64,000 nt of DNA. Origin: Cherax quadricarinatus. Lineage: Eukaryota > Arthropoda > Malacostraca > Decapoda > Parastacidae. A program made the translations under genes and the position numbers. Of this stretch, positions 11,861-23,011 are shown in pieces. The DNA lies in contig NW_027196920.1 in assembly GCF_038502225.1 (NCBI RefSeq), forward strand, positions 1-64,000. Reading direction: 5' to 3'. How positions within the stretch are numbered: position 1 is the first letter of the stretch; the number at the start of each line of letters is the position of its first letter. The notes beneath the pieces were generated by a model. That model was not told where the DNA came from. It was given only the letters and a program-made list of their open reading frames with translations, and did not search any database.

Positions 11861-11903
<43 letters not shown>
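11562..11903 (+). mobile_element. tRNA-derived SINE with (ATT)n tail
   Basis: GTGATTCGATCCCC at 11618 is a pol III B-box-like sequence. It is followed by the body GGGTGGAAACATTAGGCGTG...CACCTAGCAACAAGTAGGTACC...GGGTGTTAGCCGACTGGTGTGG and a TCATTATTATTATT tail to about 11902. This body is one I recall from decapod genomes. The A box region (about 11575-11595) is degenerate. A related body lies at 33935-34330. Confidence 0.7.
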
Positions 11904-12487
<584 letters not shown>

Positions 12488-12529
12488 AATTTCTACACAA
12501 GGTTCATTATTTTTGTATTGATTGTACTT

Positions 12530-12777
12530 GAAGCAAGTTTTCCGATGGGCAACGGAGAACAATATGATGTTCAATGAACACAAATTCCAACTTCTCCGTT
12601 ATGGAAAACTGGAAGAAATAATATCCAAGATAACACTGAGTATACTACAAACTCAAATCACACAACAGAGCGGAAAAGTAATGTGAAGGACCTGGGTGTG
12701 GTAATGTCCGAAGACCTCCTTTCAAGGACCACAACAATGCCACTATCACATCTGCTGGGAATCTGATAGGATGGATA
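12530..12777 (+). mobile_element. LINE-A copy 3, left part
   Basis: Plus-strand RT C-terminal sequence: ENNMMFNEHKFQLLRYGKLEEI, then KDLGVVMSED in a shifted frame, ending at LIGWI (12777). It is interrupted by the opposite-strand copy 12778-13618 and resumes at 13619 with RTFKTRHAKPMMILFKS. The family usually reads GWIMRTFKTR, so the two parts are collinear with almost no loss. Confidence 0.75.
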
Positions 12778-13618
12778 CCTGGAGGTTACCTGGAGGTTAT
12801 TCCGGGGATCAAGGCCCTCGCGGCCCGGTCCACGACCAGGCCTCCCGATGGATCAAGGCCTGATCAACTAGGCTGTTACTGCTGGCCGCACGCAGTCCAA
12901 CGTACGAGCCACAGCCCGGCTGATCCGGCACTGACTTTAGGTATCTGTCCAGCTCTCTCTTGAAGGCAGCCAGGGGTTTATTGGCAATTCCCCTAATGCT
13001 TGATGGGAGGCTGTTGAACAGTTTTGGGCACCGGACACTTATGGTGTTTTCCCTTAGTGTACCAATGGCGCCCCTACTTTTTAATGGGGGCATTTTGCAT
13101 CGCCTGCCCAGTCTTTTACTTTCGTAGGGAGTGATTTCTGTGTGCAGATTTGGGACCATTCCTTCCAGGATTTTCCAAGTGTAGATTATGATATATCTCT
13201 CCCTCCTGCGTTCCAACGAGTACAAGTCAAGTGCTTCCAAGCGTTCCCAGTAGTTAAGGTGCTTGACAGAACTTATACGTGCAGTAAAGGATCTTTGTAC
13301 ACTCTCTAGATCTGCAATTTCACCTGCTTTGAATGGAGATGTTAATGTACAGCAGTATTCCAGCCTAGAGAGAACAAGTGATTTGAAAAGGATCATCATG
13401 GGCTTGGCATCTCTCGTTTTGAAAGTTCTCATTATCCATCCTATCATTTTCTTTGCACGTGCGATCGTGGCACTGTTGTGATCCTTGAAAGTGAGATCCT
13501 CAGACATTACTACTCCCAGGTCCCTTACATTATTTTTCCGCTCTATTGTATGGCCGGAGTCAGTAGTATACTCTGTTCTAGTTATTATCTCCTCCAGTTT
13601 TCCATAACGGAGTAGTTG
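12778..13618 (-). mobile_element. LINE-A copy 4, inserted into copy 3 in opposite orientation
   Basis: An 840-bp 5'-truncated LINE-A with a long open frame on the minus strand (12809 up to about 13620; LEEIITRTEYTTDSG, VRDLGVVMSEDLTFKDHN, LVLSRLEYCCTLTSPFKAGE, CGSYVGLRAASSNSLVDQ). Its 3' end is ACCTGGAGG next to 12778, with the motif duplicated (TACCTGGAGGTTACCTGGAGG). Because it splits copy 3, it is younger. The ORF called from 13714 begins in host-copy sequence and is a chimeric reading. Confidence 0.8.
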
Positions 13619-14209
13619 GAGAACATTCAAGACAAGACATGCCAAGCCAATGATGATTCTTTTTAAATCATTTGTTCTCTTTAGGCTGGAATACCTGTAC
13701 CTTAACATCCCCATTCAAGGCTGGTGAAACTGCAGCTCTAGAGAATGTACAGAGAACCTTTACTGCACGTATAAGTTCCATCAAACACCTTAACTACTGG
13801 GAACGCTTGGAAGCACTTGACTTGTACTCACTGAAGCGCAGGCGAGAAAGCTATATCATAATCTACACGTGGAAGATTCTGGAGTGACTTATCCCTAATC
13901 TGCACACAGAAATCACTACCTATGAAAGCAAAAGACTTGGCAGGCGATATAATATACCCCCATTGAAAAGTAGGGGCGCCACTGGTACACTAAGAGAAAA
14001 CACGATAAGTGTCCGAGGCCCAAGACTGTTCAACAGCCTCCCACCAGCCATAAGGGGAATTACCAATAGACCCCTGGTTGTACGTTGGACTATGTGCTGC
14101 CAACAGTAACAGCCTCGTTGATGAGGCCCTGGTCCACCAGGAGGCCTGGTCATGAACCGGGCCGCGGGGACGTTGATCCCCGGAACGCCCACCAGGAAGA
14201 CTCCAGGCA
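13619..14209 (+). mobile_element. LINE-A copy 3, right part
   Basis: Continues copy 3: RTFKTRHAKPMM, then SPFKAGE...NVQRTFTARISSIKHLNYWERLEALDLYSL (partial), a TGA after WKILE, then YESKRLGRRYNIPPLKSRG and the 3' end reading CCGCGGGGACGTTGATCCCCGG (in part). A deletion around 14078 joins RPLVV directly to the CGSYVGL region in another frame. Confidence 0.75.
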
Positions 14210-14489
14210 GGATCCTAACATTAAGTTTACCTCAGAGACTAAAGTAAATAACAATGTCATTTTTCAACATTAGTATTGAAAGAAACATATTTGTTTCTTT
14301 TTCTACACAAAATCATCTTTTACCGAACTTCGAACAAAGTTTTCGTGTTTTTCTTATAAATTATAAATGTAATCTGGTACCTGCTCACGCAAACAAACCT
14401 TCATATATGCTCTGATTATTTTAAACTACATATAGAATTTCAGCGGCTAAGGCCTGTGCTACCTAGTAAGGAATTCCTTATCATTTTTA

Positions 14490-17215
14490 TTTTATTTTTT
14501 TTATTATCACACTGGCCGATTCCCACCAAGGCATAGTGGCCCGAAAAAGAAAAACTTTCACCATCATTCACTCCATCACTGTCTTGCCAGAAGGGTGCTT
14601 TACACTACAGTTTTTAAACTGCAACATTAACACCCCTCCTTCAGAGTGCAGGCACTGTACTTCCCATCTCCAGGACTCAAGTCCGGCCTGCCGGTTTCCC
14701 TGAACCCCTTCATAAATGTTACTTTGCTCACACTCCAACAGCACGTCAAGTATTAAAAACCATTTGTCTCCATTCACTTCTATCAAACACGCTCACGCAT
14801 GCCTGCTGGAAGTCCAAGCCCCTCGCACACAAAACCTCCTTTACCCCCTCCCTCCAACCTTTCCTAGGCCGACCCCTACCCCGCCTTCCTTCCACTACAG
14901 ACTGATACACTCTTGAAGTCACTCTGTTTCGCTCCATTCTCTCTACATGTCCGAACCACCTCAACAACCCTTCCTCAGCCCTCTGGACAACAGTTTTGGC
15001 AATCCCGCACCTCCTCCTAACTTCCAAACTACGAATTATCTGCATTATATTCACACCACACATTGCCCTCAGACATGGCATCTCCACTGACTCCAGCCTT
15101 CTCCTCGCTGCAACATTCATCACTCATGCTTCACACCCATATAAGAGCGTTGGTAAAACTATACTCTCATACATTCCCCTCTTTGCCTCCAAGGACGAAG
15201 TTCTTTGTCTCCACAGACTCCTAAGTACACCACTCACCCTTTTCCCCTCATCAATTCTATGATTCACCTCATCTTTCATAGACCCATCCGCTGACACGTC
15301 CACTCCCAAATATCTGAATACATTTACCTCCTCCATACTCTATCCCTCCAATCTGATATCCAATCTTTCATCATCTAATCTTTTTATCCTTATAACCTTA
15401 CTCATTCCTGTATTCACTTTTAATTTTCTTCTTTTACATACCCTACCAAATTCATCCACCAACCTATGCAACTTCTCTTCAGAATCTCCCAAGAGCACAG
15501 TGTCATCAGCAAAGAGCAACTGTGACAACTCCCACTTTATGTGTGATTATCTTTTAACTCCACGCCTCTTGCCAAGACCCTCGCATTTACTTCTCTTACA
15601 ACCCCATCTATAAATATATTAAACAACCACGGTGACATCACACATCCTTGTCTAAGGCCTACTTTTACTGAGAAATAATCTCCCTCTTTCCTACATACTC
15701 TAACTTGAGCCTCACTATCCTCGTAAAAACTCTTCACTGCTTTCAGTAACCTACCTCCTATACATACACCTGCAACATCTGCCACATTGCCCCCCTATCC
15801 ACCCTGTCATACGCCTTTTCCAAATCCACAAATGCCACAAAAACCTCTTTAGCCTTATCTAAATACTGTTCACTTATGTGTTTCACTGTAAACACCTGGT
15901 CCACACACCTCCTACCTTTCCTAAAGCCTCCTTGTTCATCTGCTATCCTATTCTCCGTCTTACTCTTAATTATTTCAATAATAACTCTACCATACACTTT
16001 ATCCCCCTTTAATTTTTGCACTCTCTTTTGTCCCCTTTTCCTTTATACAAAGGAACTATGCATGGTCTCTGCCAATTCCTAGGTACCTTACCCTCTTCCA
16101 TACATTTATTAAATAATAGCTCCAACCACTCCAAAACTATATCCCCACCTGCTTTTAACATTTTTATCTTTATCCCATCAATCCCAGCTGCCTTACCCCC
16201 TTTCATTTTACCTACTGCCTCACGAACTTCCCCCACACTCACAACTGGCTCTTCCTCACTCCTACAAGAGGTTATTTCTCCTTGCCCTATACATGAAATC
16301 ACAGCTTCCCTATCTTCATCAACATTTAACAATTCCTCAAAATATTCCCTCCATCTTCCCAATACCTCTAACTCTCCATTTAATAACTCTCCTCTCCTAT
16401 TTTTAACTGACAAATCCATTTGTTCTCTAGGCTTCCTTAACTTGTTAATCTCACTCCAAATCTTTTTCTTATTTTCAACAAAATTTGTTGATAACATCTC
16501 ACCCACTCTCTCATTTGCTCTCTTTTTACATTGCTTCACCACTCTCTTAACCTCTCTCTTTTTCTCCATATACTCTTCCCTCCTTGTATCACTTCTACTT
16601 TGTAAAAAGTTCTCATATGCTAACTTTTTCTCCCTTACTACTCTCTCTACATCATCATTCCACCAATCGCTCCTCTTCCCTCCCGCACCCACTTTCCTGT
16701 AACCACAAACTTCTGCTGAACACTCTAACACTAGATTTTTAAACCTACCCCATACCTCTTCGACCCCATTGTCTATGCTCTCATTAGCCCATCTATCCTC
16801 CAATAGCTGTTTATATCTTACCCTGCCTCCTCCTTTAGTATATAAACCTTCACCTCTCTCTTCCCTGATGCTTCTATTCCCCTTGTATCCTGTCTACATT
16901 TTGCTCTCAGTGTAGCTACAACTAAAAAGTGATCTGAAATATCTGTGGCCCCTGAAGTCTACTCAACAGTCTTTTATCTACCAATACATAATCCAACAAA
17001 CTACTGTCATTTCGCCCTACATCATATCTTGTATACTTATTTATCCTCTTTTTCTAAAAATATGTATTACCTATAACTAAACCCCTTTCTATACAAAGTT
17101 CAATCAAAGGGCTCCCATTATCATTTACACCTGGCACCCCAAACATACCTACCACACCCTCTCTAAAAGTTTTTCCTACTTTACCATTCATTTTTAAAGA
17201 AACAAATACCGTTTT
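14490..17215 (-). mobile_element. LINE-D copy 1, RTE-like non-LTR retrotransposon
   Basis: A minus-strand element covering the end of an APE endonuclease (NGSPLIELCIERGLVIGNTYF near 17070-17130), linker, RT and the long RTE-type C-terminus. The 3' end (about 14490-14560) carries CACACTGGCCGATTCCCACC and a TTTTTATTATC tail. It is 5'-truncated inside the endonuclease. The last kilobase is nearly identical to 42715-43773, so family activity was recent, although the coding frame of this copy is broken several times. Confidence 0.85.
14746..17170 (-). pseudogene. LINE-D ORF2 remains (endonuclease end, RT, C-terminal domain)
   Basis: Ordered frames are: 16009-16803, with a basic linker, GKAAGIDGIKIKMLKAGGD and PRNWQRPCIVPLYKGKGD; 15758-16021, with VFVAFVDLEKAYDRVDR (motif A); 15537-15785, with VKVGLRQGCVMSPWLFNIFI (motif B); 15340-15528, with SQLLFADDTVLLGDSEEKLH (motif C); 15124-15336; and 14746-15123, with LLRWFGHVERM and GRRGRGRPRKGW. 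GCVMSP, LLYGCEAW and the RGRGRPR block are typical of RTE-clade LINEs. At least five frameshifts or stops make it nonfunctional. Confidence 0.85.
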
Positions 17216-17361
17216 TTCTTCGTAAAGCTACAAGATTAAGGTTTTGCTCTCCTAACCTATCACTCAGGACGTCACAGCTGCTGTTAGTGATTTCATCGAT
17301 GTCTGAGGGACACTGACTCGTGGAGGTCGTGTTGTTTATAGTATCTGGAGATACTGTATAA

Positions 17362-17436
17362 GAAGTCTCTGTGGTATGTATTTGTGACTGCAGGGGTAGA
17401 GTCGTAGCTCCTGGCCCAACGTCTTCTATGGCTGTT

Positions 17437-17516
<80 letters not shown>
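17362..17516 (-). mobile_element. Short LINE-B 3' fragment abutting (CA)n
   Basis: 75 bp of LINE-B 3' end (CAGGGGTAGAGTCGTAGCTCC on the plus strand, in part) is joined at its 5' side to (GT)n at 17438-17516. It is another member of the set whose 5' junction is a (CA)n repeat. Confidence 0.65.
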
Positions 17517-17525
<9 letters not shown>

Positions 17526-17619
17526 CAAACGGAGAGCAATGGTGAGGTGAACGCTAACATGAGAGAGTGAGAACACTGACGAAGAATGTTGATGGCTGAC
17601 AGGAGACGGTACCCAGACG

Positions 17620-17677
<58 letters not shown>

Positions 17678-17937
17678 CACAAACACACATACGGGCGCCT
17701 GGCAAACCTACGGATAGCGTTCCGATACCTCAGTAAGGATTCCTTTAAGACTCTGTATACCATTTACGTCAGGCCCATACTGGAGTATGCAGCACTAGTT
17801 TGGAATCCACACCTAGTCAAGCACGTCAAGAAATTAGAGAAAGTGCAAAGGTTTGCAACAAGACTAGTCCCAGAGCTACGGGGATTGTCCTACGAAGAAA
17901 GGTTGAGGGAAATCGGCCTGACGACACTGGAGGACAG
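17620..17937 (+). mobile_element. (CA)n followed by LINE-B fragment
   Basis: (CA)n at 17620-17672 with a short impure continuation leads into LINE-B RT C-terminal sequence (GCGCCTGGCAAACCT, then LEKVQRFATRLVPELRGLSYEERLRE, partial). It breaks at 17937 where the Ty3/Gypsy fragment begins. Its last 100 bp recur at 19799-19898 on the other side of that fragment. Confidence 0.75.
17838..17937 (+). repeat. 100-bp direct repeat flanking the Ty3/Gypsy fragment, left copy
   Basis: From AGAAAGTGCAAAGG to CTGGAGGACAG, identical to 19799-19898 except for one base (A versus C after GGTTGAGGG). It could be a segmental duplication, a product of recombination between two LINE-B copies, or two independent LINE-B insertions that happen to end there. 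It is far longer than the 4-6 bp target duplication of Ty3/Gypsy integrases. Confidence 0.85.
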
Positions 17938-19798
17938 TATCATGTGGGAGTTCGAACACGTGGATTGGGAAATAATACTCACGTAGGCTGGTAGTACGTA
18001 TAATTACAGATAATGTGGAGAGAGCCCTTACAGCCGTGACCTAGTCTCCTTGCTCCTCTGGTAACACTGACTGACTGGCCGCCCACAGTACCCATATGTG
18101 AGGGGGTCTTTGAATAGTGCTAGGACAGCACAATATGAGTTCAGACAGTGACTCAGGCAGAGACGGTTGGTCGTGAGTCAACTGGTACAGTGGTTACTGG
18201 TAACTGGTTACTACTACTGAGAGCTCGGCGACGCTAACGTATGTCATCCCGACATACAACTAATACAAACTAGAGATGGCAGGTATACGGCTTGGGCTGA
18301 TTCTATACAATGTCAAAGTACACAACAATTAAACATTATAACATACATAAGTAGAACATTGGAATGGAAGCTTACGTAACTGAAACTGTAATGCAATACA
18401 AGGTATAATATAGCACAACTTAAAACTCAACGTTGAGATTACACAATAGAAGTGATAAAAAAAAAAATTTGATCGATCGATCTGTATTCATGTGATCTAC
18501 GGATTCTGAGGGAGGAATATATACAAAGAAAGAGTGTTTAACAGAAAGGCAGATTCGGTGCACTCAAATCTAGACTGTTAACTCTCAGAATGCGGAGAGA
18601 ACACGAACACAAAAAAAAATTCTTGAATACTGATAAGTTGATACTGTAATTATTCATCTATACAGGTTATTTACATTTAACCCCAACTCTGCTAGGGTAA
18701 GATTGACATATGCAGAATGGGTGTCATCTCTGGGAGGATCAAACTCTGTAGCATTGGCTAACTCATGCTGTATTTGAGGCAAATCTGAATTGGAAGTTAC
18801 AAATGATACTTGAGGATTTCTCAATACCTGTCGTGTACGTAGGGAATAACGACATTCAGGTTGATCGTCTGACTGAGTATCAGAGGAAGAGAGTACAGGA
18901 TCAGGAGGATTGTCAGAGTCTGTCACATTAGTCTGGGTTGGAACATCATTATCATCACATACTAACTTCATATGATCTAAATGCGATTCTTTATACTGAC
19001 CAGTACTAATCTCTCTAACCTTATACTTATTACCAGTGATATGTTCAACTACTCGATAAGGACCAACAAACTTTTGATCAAGCTTTGGCATTGCAGACGT
19101 TTTGTTAAAGTTAATCAGCATAACTCTCGAACCTACTTTGATTTTGGATGGCTTTGCTCGAGTGTTTGCGACTCTTGTAAATTCTGCTGTTGATTTATGA
19201 AGTGTTTCACGGATTCTTCTAAAAACACTTTGAGCTAAGCTGGTACGAGTTGCTATGAAATCATCAGGGTTGTAATTTGGTTTCGGATTAGAATATAACA
19301 ACTCATAAGGCAAACGTTTATCTACACCGTACAATGCATAATGTGGAGTGTCACCTATAGAAACATTGTAAGCAGAATTTATAGCACACTGCACATCAGG
19401 TATAACTTCATCCCAAGTTTCACTGTTGGGATTGATAGTGGCTCTCAAGACATCAAGTACTTTCTTATTGGTTCGTTCCGCTAACCCATTGCTGGCAGGA
19501 TGATGAGGAACAATGGTGAATTTAGAGATCTTGTACAAGGTGCACATTTTCAAGAATCTCATTACAGAATTCACCTCCATTATCTGTTACTAGGGACTTA
19601 GGGGTGGTATGCCTGTAGATAATGCGTTCTTTAAACGCTTTAGCTACTGTCTCGGCAGTCTTATCTGCAATAGGAACTAACTCACAATATCTGGTGAAAT
19701 GGTCTACCATAACACACAGATGTTTGTTACCTTGGAGGGAACATTGGAAATTAGTTAACAAATCTAGCGCAACTCTTTCCCACGGTTCGCTCGTAGTT
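17938..19798 (-). mobile_element. Ty3/Gypsy LTR-retrotransposon 3' fragment
   Basis: A minus-strand fragment containing the integrase end of pol and about 715 bp of downstream non-coding sequence. The downstream part may include an LTR: 17943-18262 is bounded by TG and CA on the plus strand, but no second LTR, clear polypurine tract or short target duplication confirms this. The upstream side is cut at 19798 inside integrase, so RT, RNase H, protease and gag are absent. Confidence 0.7.
18654..19798 (-). pseudogene. Ty3/Gypsy integrase with GPY/F-type tail, frameshifted
   Basis: The DDE core is visible: ERVALDLLTN (first Asp), SLVTDNGGEFC (second Asp), then after a frameshift near 19553 HHPASNGLAERTNK (Glu). 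This is followed by the GPYRVVEHITGNKYKV module that typifies chromovirus/Gypsy-type integrase C-termini. The frame at 18654-19580 ends with a long acidic Ser/Asp-rich tail. The frameshift and the missing upstream pol make the fragment inactive. It lies between two LINE-B copies. Confidence 0.8.
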
Positions 19799-19898
19799 AG
19801 AAAGTGCAAAGGTTTGCAACAAGACTAGTCCCAGAGCTACGGGGATTGTCCTACGAAGAAAGGTTGAGGGCAATCGGCCTGACGACACTGGAGGACAG
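19799..19898 (+). repeat. 100-bp direct repeat flanking the Ty3/Gypsy fragment, right copy
   Basis: Second copy of the repeat at 17838-17937, with one mismatch. It forms the start of the LINE-B segment that resumes after the Gypsy fragment. Confidence 0.85.
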
Positions 19899-20330
19899 GA
19901 GGGTCAGGGGAGACATGATAACGACATATAAAATACTGCACGGAATAGACAAGGTGGACAAAGACGGGATGTTCCAGAAGGGACACAGACACAAGAGGTC
20001 ACAATTGGAAGTTGAAGACTCAGATGAATCAAAGGGATGTTAGGAAGTATTTCTTCAGTCATAGAGTAGTCAGGCCGTGGAATAGCCTAGAAAGTGACGT
20101 AGTGGAGTCGGGAACCATACATAGTTTTAAGGCGAGGTATGATAGAGCTCATGGGGCAGGGAGAGAGAGGACCTAGTAGCAATCAGCGAAGAGGCGGGGA
20201 CAGGAGCTGTGACTCGACCCCTGCAACCACAAATAGGTGAGTACACACGCGCGCGCGCACACACACACACACACGCACACGCACGCACACACGCGCGCAC
20301 ACACGCACACACACACACACACAAGGAACA
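19799..20330 (+). mobile_element. LINE-B copy ending in (CA/CG)n
   Basis: LINE-B RT C-terminus and 3'UTR: VQRFATRLVPELRGL, then TYKILHGIDKVDKDG, GGATGTTAGGAAGTATTTC, and the terminal CGACCCCTGCAACCACAAAT and AGGTGAGTAC. It runs into an imperfect (CA)n with CG interruptions (about 20244-20330). It is the first of three head-to-tail LINE-B copies, each separated by CA repeat. Confidence 0.8.
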
Positions 20331-20995
20331 TCTGAGGCGCACATCAACCAAATAACTGCTGCAGCATATAGGCGCCTAGCAAACCTCAGAACAGCATTCC
20401 GACATCTTAATAAGGAATCGTTCAGGACCCTGTACACTGTGTAGGTTAGGCCCATATTGGAGTATGGGACACCAGTTTGGAATCCATACCTAGCCAAGCA
20501 CGTAAAGAAACTAGAGAAAGTGCAAAGGTTTGCAACAAGACTAATCCCAGAGAAAACGGGTATGTCCTACGAGGAGAGGTTAAGGGAAATCGACCTGACG
20601 ACACTGGAGGACAGGAGAGATAGGGGGGACATGATAACGACATACAAAATACTGAGAGGAATTGACAAGGTGGACAAAGACAGGATGTTCCAGAGATGTG
20701 ACACAGCAACAAGGGGACATAGTTGGAAGTTGAAGACACAGATGAATCAAAGGGATGTTAGGAAGTATTTCTTCAGCCACAGAGTAGTCAGGAAGTGGAA
20801 TAGTCTGGGAACCGATGTAGTGGAGGCAGTATCCATACATAGCGTTAAGCATAGGTATGATAAAGCTCACGGTTCAGGGAGAGTGACCTAGTAGCGACCA
20901 GTGAAGAGGCGGGGGCCAGGAGCTAGGACTCGACCCCTGCAACCTTAAGTAGGTGAGTACAACTAGGCGAGTACAAACACACACACACACACACT
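20331..20995 (+). mobile_element. LINE-B copy between CA repeats
   Basis: Starts at AACATCTGAGGCGCACATC immediately after (CA)n and runs through an open 144-residue frame from 20457 (MEYGTPVWNPYLAKHVKKLEK, KTGMSYEERLREIDLTTLED, RKYFFSHRVVRKWNSLG; each given in part) to a 3' end at about 20960, followed by (CA)n (20981-20994). Only the RT C-terminal domain is present. Inactive 5'-truncated copy. Confidence 0.8.
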
Positions 20996-21350
20996 GGAGG
21001 ACAGGAGGGTCAGGGGAGACATGATAATGACATACAAAATACTGCGTGCAATAGACAAGGTGGACAGAGACAGGATGTTCCCGAGATGGGACACAGAATC
21101 AAGGGATCACAATTGGAAGCTGAAGACTCAGATGAGTCAAAGGGATGTTATGAAGTATTTCTTCAGTGATAGAGTTGTCAGGCAGTGGAATAGTCTGGCA
21201 AGCGACGTAGTGGAGGCAGGAATATACATAGTTTTAAGACGAGGTATGATAAAGCTCATGGAGCAGGAGGAGAGAGGACCTAGTAGCGGTCGGTGAAGAG
21301 GCGGGGCCAGGAGCTGAGTCTCGACCCCTGCAACCACAATTAGGTGAGTA
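20996..21350 (+). mobile_element. LINE-B copy starting in (CA)n
   Basis: The preceding (CA)n fuses directly to CTGGAGGACAGGAGGG, in the middle of the LINE-B thumb region. The frame reads KILRAIDKVDRDRMFPRWD and VMKYFFSDRVVRQWNSL. The 3' end reads CCCTGCAACCACAATTAGG then TGAGTACACACAAA. It is the third head-to-tail copy. Confidence 0.8.
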
Positions 21351-21584
21351 CACACAAAGGCGCTAAAGATAGACATACATTAACAACAACATAATTAAAA
21401 CATCATAAGGTAAGTTCAGCAGTCGTGTCAACACATCTTTAAAACTCAACTATTTTACCTCTCAATTTTAAAGAAATATTTTTTTTAGCTAACCGAGTTT
21501 CATTTATGACTGCTAAAATATTTAATATATTTAACAAGTAATACGCAAACACAAAGAAATCCTGAAATTTATCTGTGTAAACTT

Positions 21585-21965
21585 TAACCTGAGTTTACCA
21601 GTGTAAGCTTTAGAGAGAGTTTACCAGTGTAAGCTTTAGAGAGAGTTTACCAGTGTAAGCTTCAGAGAGAGTTTACCAGTGTAAGCTTTAGCCAGAGTTT
21701 ACCAGAGTTTATCAGTGTAAGCTTTAGCGAGAGTTTACCAGAGTTTATCAGTGTAAGCTTTAGTGAGAGTTTACTAGTGTAAGCTTTTGCGATAGTTTAC
21801 TTGTGTAAGCTATAGCCAGAGTTTATCAGTGTAAACTTTAGCTACAATTTTTCTGAGTAAACTTTACATACAGTTTATCTGTGTAAACTTTAGAAAAAGT
21901 TTACTTGCGTAATATTTAGCAAAAGCTTACCTAAATAAGATTTAACAAGAGTTTACCTGTGTAAA
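21585..21965. repeat. 26-bp minisatellite, decaying along its length
   Basis: Unit GAGTTTACCAGTGTAAGCTTTAGAGA, written here as GAGTTTACCAGTG + TAAGCTTTAGAGA. The first five or six units are nearly identical. Later ones drift (TATCAGTGTAAAC, CTGTGTAAACTTTAG, ACTTGCGTAATATTTAG). About 14 units are visible, with a clear gradient of divergence from left to right. Confidence 0.9.
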
Positions 21966-22016
21966 ATTAATTTAGTGTGCATTGTGTTAAAGAAACCTAT
22001 GAGAGAATATTTAACC

Positions 22017-22017
<1 letters not shown>

Positions 22018-22060
<43 letters not shown>
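22018..22060. repeat. (CT)n microsatellite
   Basis: About 21 CT repeats at the right side of the 26-bp minisatellite region. Confidence 0.95.
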
Positions 22061-22065
<5 letters not shown>

Positions 22066-22321
22066 TGCATCGTTTATTATTCACGTCAATACTTAAATAT
22101 TGTAAAAAAATATCCACAGCTTTAAAAAAAATCTTAAGACATGAGAACGCATGGTTGGTTTTCTTGTGCATGATGTAGCTTCCTAACACACAAACACAAT
22201 CATCTTATTTTTTGTGTGGGGTATAAAAATGTAGTTTACGTTAATAAAATATTGTTAAACACAAAAGCCAGCAGCGATGCGTGTGCATTACTGTTAGGTT
22301 GAATATTACTGGAGTACTCAC

Positions 22322-22393
22322 AGGATCCGCAGCTGGCTGAGGCCCGCCAGGTCAGAGTAGTATACTGCTGTCAGCTCATTTCCCTGAAGATCA
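22322..22393 (-). CDS. 72-bp leucine-rich-repeat exon of a host gene
   Basis: On the minus strand a long polypyrimidine tract ending CTTTTTTCAG precedes an open 72-bp block, and GTGAGTAC follows it. Both splice sites are near consensus. The block is phase 2 at both ends and encodes one LRR: DLQGNELTAV, YYSD, LAGLSQLRIL, which fits LxxLxLxxNxLtxi...F.gLxxLxxL with Asn at the consensus position. Exons of exactly 72 bp, one repeat each and equal phase, are known from LGR/glycoprotein-hormone and relaxin-type receptors and some other extracellular LRR proteins. The repeat would be extracellular and ligand-binding. The exact gene cannot be named from one exon. No neighbouring exon was found, implying introns longer than this window allows on each side. 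Symmetric phase means skipping would preserve frame. Confidence 0.7.
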
Positions 22394-22498
22394 CTGAAAA
22401 AAGAGGAAAAAACAAGTTAATAGCGTTATCGTTGAGTTTAAGTTAAACATATACAAAGAGTGCGTGTTTTTGTGCTTACTGTACGCAGGGTGGAGCTT

Positions 22499-22502
<4 letters not shown>

Positions 22503-22541
<39 letters not shown>

Positions 22542-22765
22542 ATCTATACATTGCTTTAAGAGATACGTTAAGGCTCTCGAAGCCAGGAAAGTATGAGTCC
22601 TGTAGCAGGCAAAGAGGTGGGGCCAGGAGCTGAAACTCAACCTACCAACCACTTTAAGGTGAGCACATACAGATGAGTGCAAACATAGAACAGCAAAGAC
22701 TAGCAGCGACCAGCGAAGAAGCGAGCCAAGAGCTGTGATTCGATCCCTGCAACCACAAATAGATG

Positions 22766-22840
<75 letters not shown>

Positions 22841-22877
22841 ACACACACACACACTCACACACACACACATACACACA

Positions 22878-22922
<45 letters not shown>

Positions 22923-22960
22923 ACAAACACGCACACGCAAACACACACATACAACAGGCC
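22503..22960 (+). repeat. (CA)n arrays with two small LINE-B 3' remnants
   Basis: (CA)n at 22503-22539 is followed by a LINE-B 3' remnant (22541-22660; GGGGCCAGGAGCTGAAAC, AGGTGAGCACATAC). A second remnant (22690-22765; AGCAGCGACCAGCGAAGAAG, GCAACCACAAATAG) runs into a 180-bp impure (CA)n with CT, TA and CG interruptions. Long His/Thr or Cys/Val reading frames here are artefacts of the dinucleotide repeat. Confidence 0.8.
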
Positions 22961-23011
22961 TAGTGTCTAATCGACATGTGCCTAGGACAAAATGGTAACA
23001 CACACACACAC

